Assembly: GCA_964512955.1 (NCBI GenBank)
Contig: CAZEKX010000027.1
Location: 1 to 24,996, forward strand
Source: HGM04593 sp964512955
Lineage (GTDB): Bacteria > Bacteroidota > Bacteroidia > Bacteroidales > Bacteroidaceae
DNA length: 24,996 nucleotides
Reading direction: 5' to 3'
A program made the translations under genes and the position numbers. Below are positions 8,078 to 15,849 of the stretch, in pieces. The notes under the pieces are model-generated. The model saw nothing but the letters and a program-made list of their open reading frames with translations, was not told where the DNA came from and searched no databases. Position 1 is the stretch's first letter, and each line of letters starts with the position of its first letter.

Positions 8078-8109
8078 AAAAATTAAGCCAGGCATTGATG
8101 CCTGGCTTA
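8078..8109 (-). terminator. Rho-independent terminator on the minus strand
   Basis: The stem TAAGCCAGGCAT (8084-8095) / ATGCCTGGCTTA (8098-8109) is perfect. On the minus strand it is followed by AATTTTT, from the A-run at 8078-8082. It probably ends the GH89 gene transcript, whose stop codon is about 130 nt upstream, and may also end a small RNA between them. Confidence 0.7.
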
Positions 8110-8230
8110 TACAAGGACTATAGTTTGATTCCAGCCATCCAACTACTTTGTGATTTTGCTACGAGGTGCGTTTTCTATATAAAAAGCACCTTAAACAAAT
8201 GGCGTTCACCTATTCACAGCATATATTTTA
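8078..8230 (-). ncRNA. Possible small RNA or structured 3' UTR with an anti-repeat-like segment
   Basis: This is the gene-free stretch between the GH89 stop and the terminator. On the minus strand TATGTTTG (8241-8234), a perfect -7 box, follows directly after the GH89 stop codon. A hairpin AGGTGC/GCACCT (8164-8191) comes next. Then AGCAAAATCACAA (8160-8148) complements the first dozen crRNA repeat bases with one extra base. The terminator closes it. These parts could make a tracrRNA of about 150 nt, but the anti-repeat is only about 13 nt and there is no -33 box at the right spacing. A plain 3' UTR is equally possible. Confidence 0.22.
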
Positions 8231-8241
8231 TTGCAAACATA

Positions 8242-11200
8242 TTATCTTATAACCTTTTTCTTTCCATCAACGATGAATATCCCTTGTGTAGGGATGTTAA
8301 CACGACGACCGAAAAGATCGTATACTGTGCCGTTGGAATGTTGTTCTTCGACTATATTTTCAATTGCTGTATCAACAGAATACTCTATGCTGTTTGTAAG
8401 GTAGCCGGTCTCTAACCAACAACTGTTTGCCGCAATATTTTGAGAAGTCTCTACCAACTTAAATGTTGTTCCATCTAAATAATAAGAATTTACATCGGCA
8501 GAAGATACAATCTCTTGTTTCACAAAATTGCCTTCTAACAGAGAACCCGATAACGATGTTTTGGCATTGTTGTTGTAAGTGGTGATTACCAGTTCATAAT
8601 TTCCGGGAGCAGCCTTAACTATAACAGGAGTACCCGATTTTACAGTTTCACCGGACACTGCCAGAGGTGTTAACGCATAAGTGTAGTTTCCTTCGTTGTC
8701 TACAATATTCGAAGAGGTTATATCGTAAACTGCTACACCCTCGGGCAGTGTTATATTAAAAGGGAGGCACAAAGCGGTTGCGCCACACTCGGGCATTGTG
8801 ATTGGGTATGTGGTTGCAGGAACAATCTTAAAAGTTGATAGTGCCTCTTTATTGGAATTGTCGTTACCAAATACTAAATTATCGTAGTCGTTGAGATAGT
8901 TTATACCATTGGCAGTACAACGGATTTTAAAGAGGTCGCCACTTGTCTCTTCAAAAAGATAGACACCAGCATCACCTTTGTCGTCGGAAAACATCACGTG
9001 ATTCCAACCTGCCAATGTTGGTTGTTTAAGATATTTGCCCTGTGCCGAAATAGTATAACCATCGCCTGTTGGAGTTATTGTAAAAATTTTGTCTGCAACT
9101 GCATCGGTATTGTATGTTCCTGTCGCAATAAGTTTATAACCTTTATTTCTACTGTTATCGACATCCTCGTTGTAAGCCACAAATAAAGGTGCATCGCCAT
9201 TATGCTGATAATTTATATAGTATGCACCATTATATGCAGGATTGATGATTACAGCAAAGGTAAGTATTGTACCATCACTCATGGTAATTGTACCTGTGTG
9301 TGAACCATCTGTTGCATCGCTCTTAATGGTTATTTTGCTTAAATCGGTTGCATCGCCACTAATAAAGTCGCCACTTACAGTAACACCGGTGAGTTGACCG
9401 AAATATTCTGTAAGGTCTATTGTTGCACCCGCCTCGGCAACAATGCTTATTTTGCTTGCGAGGTCGTTACTCAAATAACGGTATGCGTAATACATTCCGT
9501 CTGCCATTCTCACAGGGATAATATACTTTGCCAATAGTGCAGTTGCACTTTGTACTGTATTTCCCTCGGGCTCGCGACTGTATCTGTAACCAGCCTCTCC
9601 TTCGGTAAGCGGAGTTGTACTCTTACTTGTTTGACCTACATAATGCTCCATTCCATGTGCCCAGTTCCATTCGAAATAGCCATATTCGGTTCCGGTACAG
9701 TTGTGTTCGAAATAGTACTTCCAACGTGGCAGATAAAGGTCCTTCATAAGACCTTGCCATGAGCGGTATGAGTAATCGTTAAGATTGGTATTTGGTGAAG
9801 ACCAGGTAGACACTAATGTACGGGCATTGTTGAATTCGTACCAGTCGGGAGTGGCGGTTGTTGCATTTTCAACCTCTCCTGCTGCATCACGTGCCTCTTG
9901 TGTCCATTTTCCAAGACGGAAATTGAGGTTCGTTCCTTTGAATGCATCAACGTCGGCAATGAGAGCAAGGAAGGCATCGCGACGTGCTATGTAGGTTGCA
10001 TCGTCGTTATATGCTGTGCCTGCATTATTCTTTGCAGTCTTTATTCCTGTAAGAAGATCGTAGGCATAATCGGCCATAACGGCACCACCAAGTTCCACAA
10101 GGTCGTAGTTGTAGTTACTCTCGTATATTGAACCAGGCTCAAGTGCCAATGCGCTATTCTGACTGAGAAGTTTAAATGTGGCATCGATAAGCATTTGACG
10201 ACGAGCCTTGGTATATGTACTGCCTGCTGTATTGATGGTAACACCCCATGAACTTGCCGGTTTGGCATCTAAGTTGGGACGTGCTGCCCAAACATCTTCA
10301 ACAGGGCCTTGTATGGCGTCGGCTCCATAATTAAGTGGTCCTTGACGAAGCAAATCCCATGCTTCTTCTGCAACACTGTTGCTCGTTCCATAACGTGCTG
10401 TTGCATATTGCTTAACCCACTCTGCCATATTGGGCTTGGTTCCCATCCAAGGCAGTTGGAATATTAAGTCGTATGTTACAGGAGTCTGCTCTATGGCCTC
10501 GGGAGCAGCACCAATACCTTTGATGCTTGCATACTTGGCTTTATACGCAAAATAGTTATCGGCAAGGTTATTCAAACGACCCATAAGTCCCGAACGTCCG
10601 CCGAAATTAGGAATAGCACAGAACACCGCATCCTGAGGTGCATAGCCATTGTATGCATCGAACTGAGGTTTGCCATCGGAGAAGAGGTCGAGTACCACCA
10701 AACGACCTGCCGGCACTGCCGATATTGATTTACGTTGATTACCGTCCCACTGCCACTGTTGTATAACCCATTGTGAACCACTCTTAGCAGCCTCCATTGC
10801 ATCGTATACAGCCTTGTAAGCCTCGGTATATTTTCCACTGGATATACTGCCTCCTTCGTGGAATGGATCCATAGAGTAGTATTGGCTTTCACCCATAACA
10901 GTCTTCAAACAGTTATAATAATCGGCTGCTATTTCGGCAAAACGGGTTGCAGTAGGGTCTATAATACGTGGACGTTGGAAACCACCTGCCCACTTACCAC
11001 CATTGGCATCGGTTGCCACACCGGTTTTTGTTGTAAAGTTGCTTGGTACCATACCGCTAAAACCGGGTAATACAGGTTGCATACCCAGTTCGCGCTGACG
11101 AGCAAGGATGTTTCTGGCAAGTGTTATCTGACGAGTATACCATGCATCGTCCTGCACACCTCCTGCTCCTTCCCATGTCCCGTTATTAAGCATTCCGGAT

Positions 11201-12576
11201 GCTGTTCCACCCCAACCTTCGAGGTTGTTCATACCCCACCATGCGGTAAATGCCGGACCAGCCACAAATGCCTTAGCCTCGGTATCGGTGTATTTGTATT
11301 TTCTTTCGCCATTCTCTTCAATTGTAAGGAACATACGCCATACCTCTTCGAGACCTATTATTTGCAAAGGCATATTGATACCATGCAGAGCCATCCAGTC
11401 TATCTCTTGCTGCCAACGTTTCCATGTCCACGATGTCATTGAGTACCCAAAGGTACAATAGTTGAAGAAATAACGATATTTGGCATCGCAAGTGCGCACC
11501 TCCTCGGCAGATGGAAGAGGCAGATTTGTAAGGTTGGCATAAGCCTCATCGACACTCTTCTCATTAAGAACGTTCCATGCAATATTTACATTTGCATAAT
11601 TGTTCAGATACCAGCCAAGACCTGCTGTTATGGCACTTATACTGTTACCTTTGATAACAATCTTTTTATCCTCGCCATCTATAACAAACATCTCCTGCTC
11701 CGAATTGCCTATTGTAGAATCCAATATAAAATGGAATTTGTCGGCAGTACCTTTACCACCAATACGGTTTACCAAATCTACTACCGATTGAGGATTATTC
11801 TGTACTGTTACCTCTTTGTATTGCAAGGTTACTATTTTTGCATCATTATCTATAACAACGCTCCAGGTGTAACCGTCGATATCACCGGCAACAAGCAAAT
11901 TATTATCGAATGTATTTTTATTAAAGGTTGCGCCATTGGTTACAGACTCCCCATCGTATGTAACAGTTACCTCTTTACCTGCCGGAGCATCAATTGAAAG
12001 AGTGTAATATACCTCTGCAACCTCTTCTATGATATCTATATGCAAATTATTCACATTAATGCCTGTGGGCAAGCCATAGGCAAACTGAGCAATCTCGGGC
12101 AATGCGGTTGAAAGAGTGTATTCGTTTGTTGCTTTATTTCCCGAAGCGTTGGTTGTTTCAATTTTAAGATTATATTCTCCGTTATAAGTTATTGTTACAG
12201 AGAAATTACCCTGATATGTAACATTGTCAATCTCGTGGTCATCTCCATCGAATACGGCATTGAGTTTTCCACCCCCGTTTGTAGCACTCTGCAAATACAA
12301 CTGCAAACCGGTGTAGGAATTCTTTTCGGGAAAGGCATTATCACCTATTGCCAAAAGACTTGTACCCCATTGATTAAACGATACTCCATTGGGGTTCTCT
12401 ACATCCAAAGTGAGAACCCACTCGCTGGATGCAGGAATTTTCGTAAGGTTTTGGTCGTTAAAATCAACTACTGCAACAGTACCCTGACTGCCATTACCTG
12501 TAATATTATTTGCTGCAATGGCTGAGTTTAAGCCAAACAGAGCAAACAGAAGCGTAAAAATAAATTTTGTTTTCAT
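8242..12576 (-). CDS. Secreted GH89 alpha-N-acetylglucosaminidase-like enzyme
   Basis: A 1444-aa exported enzyme expected to remove terminal alpha-linked GlcNAc, as found on gastric mucin and heparan-type chains. A Sec signal peptide (MKTKFIFTLLFALFGLNSAIA) is followed by a beta-rich N-terminal region (about 25-180) and an Ig-like stretch (about 190-258). The NAGLU N-terminal domain is about 258-350. The catalytic barrel, about 362-700, includes YFFNYCTFGYSMTSWTWKRW and WMALHGINMPL. The alpha-helical C-domain runs to about 1040. Likely acid/base is Glu574 (DPFHEGG) and nucleophile Glu693 (APEAIEQ), by likeness to human NAGLU. Beta-rich accessory modules follow (about 1045-1110, 1115-1250, 1255-1400), none firmly identified. 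The tail VYDLFGRRVNIPTQGIFIV with GKK near the end resembles type IX-style C-terminal sorting signals. The protein is about twice the length of human NAGLU. Confidence 0.93.
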   Translation of the reverse strand: MKTKFIFTLLFALFGLNSAIAANNITGNGSQGTVAVVDFNDQNLTKIPASSEWVLTLDVENPNGVSFNQWGTSLLAIGDNAFPEKNSYTGLQLYLQSATNGGGKLNAVFDGDDHEIDNVTYQGNFSVTITYNGEYNLKIETTNASGNKATNEYTLSTALPEIAQFAYGLPTGINVNNLHIDIIEEVAEVYYTLSIDAPAGKEVTVTYDGESVTNGATFNKNTFDNNLLVAGDIDGYTWSVVIDNDAKIVTLQYKEVTVQNNPQSVVDLVNRIGGKGTADKFHFILDSTIGNSEQEMFVIDGEDKKIVIKGNSISAITAGLGWYLNNYANVNIAWNVLNEKSVDEAYANLTNLPLPSAEEVRTCDAKYRYFFNYCTFGYSMTSWTWKRWQQEIDWMALHGINMPLQIIGLEEVWRMFLTIEENGERKYKYTDTEAKAFVAGPAFTAWWGMNNLEGWGGTASGMLNNGTWEGAGGVQDDAWYTRQITLARNILARQRELGMQPVLPGFSGMVPSNFTTKTGVATDANGGKWAGGFQRPRIIDPTATRFAEIAADYYNCLKTVMGESQYYSMDPFHEGGSISSGKYTEAYKAVYDAMEAAKSGSQWVIQQWQWDGNQRKSISAVPAGRLVVLDLFSDGKPQFDAYNGYAPQDAVFCAIPNFGGRSGLMGRLNNLADNYFAYKAKYASIKGIGAAPEAIEQTPVTYDLIFQLPWMGTKPNMAEWVKQYATARYGTSNSVAEEAWDLLRQGPLNYGADAIQGPVEDVWAARPNLDAKPASSWGVTINTAGSTYTKARRQMLIDATFKLLSQNSALALEPGSIYESNYNYDLVELGGAVMADYAYDLLTGIKTAKNNAGTAYNDDATYIARRDAFLALIADVDAFKGTNLNFRLGKWTQEARDAAGEVENATTATPDWYEFNNARTLVSTWSSPNTNLNDYSYRSWQGLMKDLYLPRWKYYFEHNCTGTEYGYFEWNWAHGMEHYVGQTSKSTTPLTEGEAGYRYSREPEGNTVQSATALLAKYIIPVRMADGMYYAYRYLSNDLASKISIVAEAGATIDLTEYFGQLTGVTVSGDFISGDATDLSKITIKSDATDGSHTGTITMSDGTILTFAVIINPAYNGAYYINYQHNGDAPLFVAYNEDVDNSRNKGYKLIATGTYNTDAVADKIFTITPTGDGYTISAQGKYLKQPTLAGWNHVMFSDDKGDAGVYLFEETSGDLFKIRCTANGINYLNDYDNLVFGNDNSNKEALSTFKIVPATTYPITMPECGATALCLPFNITLPEGVAVYDITSSNIVDNEGNYTYALTPLAVSGETVKSGTPVIVKAAPGNYELVITTYNNNAKTSLSGSLLEGNFVKQEIVSSADVNSYYLDGTTFKLVETSQNIAANSCWLETGYLTNSIEYSVDTAIENIVEEQHSNGTVYDLFGRRVNIPTQGIFIVDGKKKVIR

Positions 12577-12763
12577 ATTACTGTTATTATTTTATTTGCA
12601 TAGAATGAAATTCGGCAAAACAGATGCCGAATGTAGGAACAAAATTTTCTTTCAAGTGTTATAATTTACGAATTATACACCATTTGCAGTGTACAAAACA
12701 TATTCGTTTGCAAATTTAATTATTTATATATAAATATTACTGTTTTTCAAAAAAATAAAGCAA
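12577..12763. promoter_or_regulatory. Divergent promoter region of the GH89 and DoxX-like genes
   Basis: On the minus strand TAAATTTG (12718-12711) is a perfect -7 box for the GH89 gene, although no -33 box is seen. It implies a 5' UTR of about 130 nt. That leader holds three dyads: ATTTGCA (12682-12688) with TGCAAAT (12709-12715), which overlaps the -7 box; TATAATT-TACG-AATTATA (12660-12677); and a hairpin ATTCGGCA/TGCCGAAT (12610-12632). The first two could be operators. I see no convincing plus-strand promoter for the DoxX-like gene. Confidence 0.35.
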
Positions 12764-13198
12764 ATGAAAAGTATTAATCGTCTACTCATGCCATCGCCAC
12801 ACACATCTGTTTTGTCATCCTCGTTATTACTTGCAGCACGAATTGTGTTTGGATTGCTTTTTCTGAACCATGGCATAGGGAAATGGGTTGCATTTACTGA
12901 TTTGGCGATGTCATTCCCCGACCCACTGGGTGTAGGTAGCAGTATTTCGCTTTTATTGGTACTCTTTGCCGAAGTACTATGCAGCATTGCATTTATCATT
13001 GGTTTTTTATTCCGTATAACACTGCTACCTATGATATTCACTATGATTATGGCTGTTTTTGTAATACATTCAGGCGACCCGATAGAGGTACGCGAACCTG
13101 CCATTATCTACCTCACTGTTTTTATTATAATATTTATTAGTGGACCCGGCAAATTTTCTGTGGACGCCACAATACAACGATACTTGCAAAAAGATTGA
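12764..13198 (+). CDS. DoxX-family membrane protein
   Basis: A 144-aa integral membrane protein with four predicted hydrophobic segments (about 20-37, 58-78, 82-100, 112-130). The first carries ARIVFGLLFLNHGIGKW, the usual DoxX/DoxD-like signature. DoxX-type proteins are inner-membrane proteins linked to redox or detoxification roles in some bacteria; no substrate can be deduced here. The stop is two bases from the convergent mutS2 stop, leaving no room for a terminator, so the two transcripts must overlap. Family confidence is good, function unknown. Confidence 0.85.
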   Translation: MKSINRLLMPSPHTSVLSSSLLLAARIVFGLLFLNHGIGKWVAFTDLAMSFPDPLGVGSSISLLLVLFAEVLCSIAFIIGFLFRITLLPMIFTMIMAVFVIHSGDPIEVREPAIIYLTVFIIIFISGPGKFSVDATIQRYLQKD

Positions 13199-13200
13199 GA

Positions 13201-15708
13201 TTACTCTAACTCTATAACAGTGATACCTGCACCACCAAACTGTACATGCTCGTCGTGAAAGGCACGCACAAACGGTTGTGTACTAAGATATTGACGCACT
13301 AATGTACGTAAAATTCCGTTACCGGTTCCATGTAGCACTCTTAAACGACTGACACCGCATACCGTTGCATCGTCGAGGAAAAAAGAGAGTGCCTGAAGCG
13401 CCTCGTCTCCTCGCATACCGCGAATATCTATATCGGATTTAAAGTTCAAACGTTTGTTATGCAGATTCTCCTGAGTTTCACTTGTAAGAAATGAGACCTT
13501 GCGTGGTTCCTCTTTTGGAGCCTCGCTTGGTTGCAAACGTTCGATGGAAACGGTAGATTTTATGGCGCCAAAGCGAACTACAGCACTATTTTTATTCATG
13601 GATATTATTTCGCCTATACTCTGTTGCCCTGATATACGTACAAAAGAGCCCACTACCAACTGCGGTTTACGTGGTTCTTCGACAACAACAGATTGCTTTG
13701 ATGCACCTTTTTTCCCCTTTTCACCGTTCTTTTTTCGTTCCTGACGTGCAAGAATCTTTGCCATCTCGCGGTCGGTGCGCATTTGCTGTTCCTGCAGTGC
13801 AAGTTCTTCGATGCGTTGAGTAAAATCGTTCAATTCCCTACGTGCCATACGAGTCTTCTCTTTTTCGGCTTTTGCCTCCACTATTGAACGTATGGTATTC
13901 TCTATCTTTGCATTTGCTTCACGTAGCAAACGTTCCGCCTCTCCTTGTGCATCGCGCAGAATCTGTTTTCGACTCTTGCGCAACTCTTCGCTACTCTCCT
14001 GCACCCTTTCGAGCATTTCATCCAGTTCTTTCTCTTTTTGATGCACATTTTTTCGTTTTGTCTCCCAGTAACGCTTGTCGCGCACAATATCCTGAAGATA
14101 TTTGTCGGATTGTATATAATCGCTACCAACAATTTCCGAAGCATCTTTTATTATCTCTTCGGGCAAACCTATCTTACGAGCAATCTCAACAGCAAACGAA
14201 CTACCGGGGTTGCCTATCTGCAACATAAAGAGAGGACGCATTTCGGAACGATCGTAGAGCATTGCTCCATTTACGACGCCGGGGGTGGAATCGGCAAAAT
14301 GTTTTAGGTTCTGATAATGTGTTGTGATTATACCATACACTTTGCGTTCATTAAAACGCTTCAATATAGCCTCGGCTATTGCAGCACCAATAAGAGGTTC
14401 TGTTCCGCTTCCGAATTCATCTATCAGTACAAGAGATGAGCCATTGCAATTACGCAGAGTATTTTTCATGTTCAGCAAATGACTCGAATAGGTACTGAGG
14501 TCGTCTTCAATACTTTGTTCATCACCGATATCTATAAATATACTTTTGAACATACCGGCACGACTGCGTTCATGAAGCGGAACAAGCATACCGCACTGTA
14601 ACATATACTGCAACAGACCTGCAGTTTTAAGGCACACCGATTTACCACCGGCATTGGGACCCGAAATAAGCAGAATACGTCGTTCTTTGTCAAGTTGTAT
14701 ATCAAGAGGCGACATTTTACGTCCATGCCTGCGCAACGATAATTCAAGAAGAGGATGAACAGCTGCTCCCCAATCCATCATTGGATGTTTTCCCAAAGAT
14801 GGCTTTATAGCCCCGAAACGTTCGGCAAGGCGCGCTTTTGCACGAATAAAGTCCATTTTACCGAGAAAATCGTATGCCTGCAACAGTTGTGGTATATAAG
14901 GACGAAGTTCATCGGAAAAGTTTGTGAGTATTGCAATTACCTCACGTTTCTCTTCTGCTTCGAGTTCCCGTATACGATTGTTTGCCTCAACCACCTCGGC
15001 AGGTTCTATATATACAGTTTTTCCACTTGCCGATTCATCGTGCACTATACCGCCCATTTTACGTTTTAAGGCAGGAGCAACCGGAATAACCAGACGTCCG
15101 TCACGCAATGTGGGTGATGCATCTTTTTCCACAAGTCCATCGGCTTGCGCCCTATGCAGTATGTTGTTAAGAGTACGTGATATACCATTAGAGGTACGTA
15201 CCAACTCGCCACGTATTCGAGCAAGTGCAGGCGACGCACTATCTTTTATATGACCGAATTTATCGACAATAGCGTCTATTGAGCGTATAACCTGTTGGAA
15301 TGACTCTACACCTGCTGTAAGAGCATACAAATGTGGATACAAAGCATTTTCGTCCGACTCGTCGGTTCCGTTTTGTTTACGCAACACTTGTAATATGTGG
15401 CCAATGGTATCGAGTGAGCGACGCAAAGCAAACAGTTCCTCTTCTACCATATACATACCCTCTATGCGTATACGTAGCAGTGGTTCACGTACATCGAAAA
15501 AGAAATCACAAGAGAAGTTTTGCTCCTCGCGTAATACACGTACAAACTCATCGGTTTCGCTCAATTGTGTCGATACGACATCGTAGTCGGTGAGGAATTG
15601 CATATCATCGACACGCTCACGTCCCAACGCACAAAGACACTCCTCTTTAAGCATAGTACGTATAGTATCAAACTCTATCTTTTTCTCGAAATTACGCGGA
15701 TATATCAT
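13201..15708 (-). CDS. mutS2: MutS2 family ATPase/endonuclease
   Basis: A MutS-like protein without the mismatch-recognition domain, known in other bacteria to suppress recombination or to rescue collided ribosomes. The 835-aa product starts MIYPRNFEKKIEFDTIR, the usual family N terminus. Core and lever regions are followed by the ATPase with Walker A GPNAGGKS (Lys356) and Walker B LVLIDEFGSGTEP. Then come a long charged coiled coil (about 520-640), a KOW-like segment, and a C-terminal Smr nuclease domain (DIRGMRG, LHGTGNG). An upstream in-frame ATG at 15732 would add eight residues, but the -7 box at 15741-15748 puts transcription start almost on that codon. The ATG at 15708, with AGGA ahead of it, is therefore preferred. 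Confidence 0.95.
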   Translation of the reverse strand: MIYPRNFEKKIEFDTIRTMLKEECLCALGRERVDDMQFLTDYDVVSTQLSETDEFVRVLREEQNFSCDFFFDVREPLLRIRIEGMYMVEEELFALRRSLDTIGHILQVLRKQNGTDESDENALYPHLYALTAGVESFQQVIRSIDAIVDKFGHIKDSASPALARIRGELVRTSNGISRTLNNILHRAQADGLVEKDASPTLRDGRLVIPVAPALKRKMGGIVHDESASGKTVYIEPAEVVEANNRIRELEAEEKREVIAILTNFSDELRPYIPQLLQAYDFLGKMDFIRAKARLAERFGAIKPSLGKHPMMDWGAAVHPLLELSLRRHGRKMSPLDIQLDKERRILLISGPNAGGKSVCLKTAGLLQYMLQCGMLVPLHERSRAGMFKSIFIDIGDEQSIEDDLSTYSSHLLNMKNTLRNCNGSSLVLIDEFGSGTEPLIGAAIAEAILKRFNERKVYGIITTHYQNLKHFADSTPGVVNGAMLYDRSEMRPLFMLQIGNPGSSFAVEIARKIGLPEEIIKDASEIVGSDYIQSDKYLQDIVRDKRYWETKRKNVHQKEKELDEMLERVQESSEELRKSRKQILRDAQGEAERLLREANAKIENTIRSIVEAKAEKEKTRMARRELNDFTQRIEELALQEQQMRTDREMAKILARQERKKNGEKGKKGASKQSVVVEEPRKPQLVVGSFVRISGQQSIGEIISMNKNSAVVRFGAIKSTVSIERLQPSEAPKEEPRKVSFLTSETQENLHNKRLNFKSDIDIRGMRGDEALQALSFFLDDATVCGVSRLRVLHGTGNGILRTLVRQYLSTQPFVRAFHDEHVQFGGAGITVIELE

Positions 15709-15740
15709 ATAAAGTTCCTGTTGCTTATTCAATTTGTGCG

Positions 15741-15772
15741 CGAAGATACAAAAAAAAGAATTTCCCTTTCGT
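15741..15772 (-). promoter_or_regulatory. Probable mutS2 promoter
   Basis: On the minus strand TATCTTCG (15748-15741) matches TAnnTTTG at seven of eight positions, preceded by a T-rich tract. No clear -33 box is found at 19-21 bp (ACGA or TACG). It overlaps the -33 region of the divergent GH31 promoter, so the two may compete or be regulated together. Confidence 0.4.
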
Positions 15773-15799
15773 AAAGTCGTTAAAAATACATAACTTTGT
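15768..15799 (+). promoter_or_regulatory. Probable promoter of the GH31-C10 operon
   Basis: TAACTTTG (15792-15799) is a perfect -7 box. TTCG (15768-15771) lies 20 bp upstream as a near -33 box. The 5' UTR would be about 45 nt. No operator-like dyad was seen. Confidence 0.5.
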
Positions 15800-15849
15800 C
15801 AATTGGTCTATTCAATAAGCAATAATAATTTACATAAAATACAGAAGAT

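Larger units (their letters stand above)
8018..8109 (+). ncRNA. Candidate tracrRNA (plus strand)
   Basis: A plus-strand RNA would pair through 30 perfect bases (8018-8047) with crRNA repeat positions 18-47. After a 12-nt bulge (GCCGTTTTCCAC), CAAATTTACA at about 8060-8069 can pair with crRNA positions 3-11 (UGUGAUUUG) with one G-U pair and one bulged U. Upper stem, bulge and lower stem is the tracrRNA:crRNA layout. The strong hairpin at 8084-8109 could form part of the 3' tail. Weak points: no clear plus-strand promoter before 8018, an unusually large bulge, no clear T-run after the hairpin, and a competing CCGTT/AACGG hairpin. The alternative is a simple truncated repeat. Confidence 0.35.

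Noticed and set aside
8095..8415. 106-codon plus-strand frame starting at 8095
   Set aside because: It runs from the terminator hairpin into the antisense of the GH89 gene and resembles no protein family.
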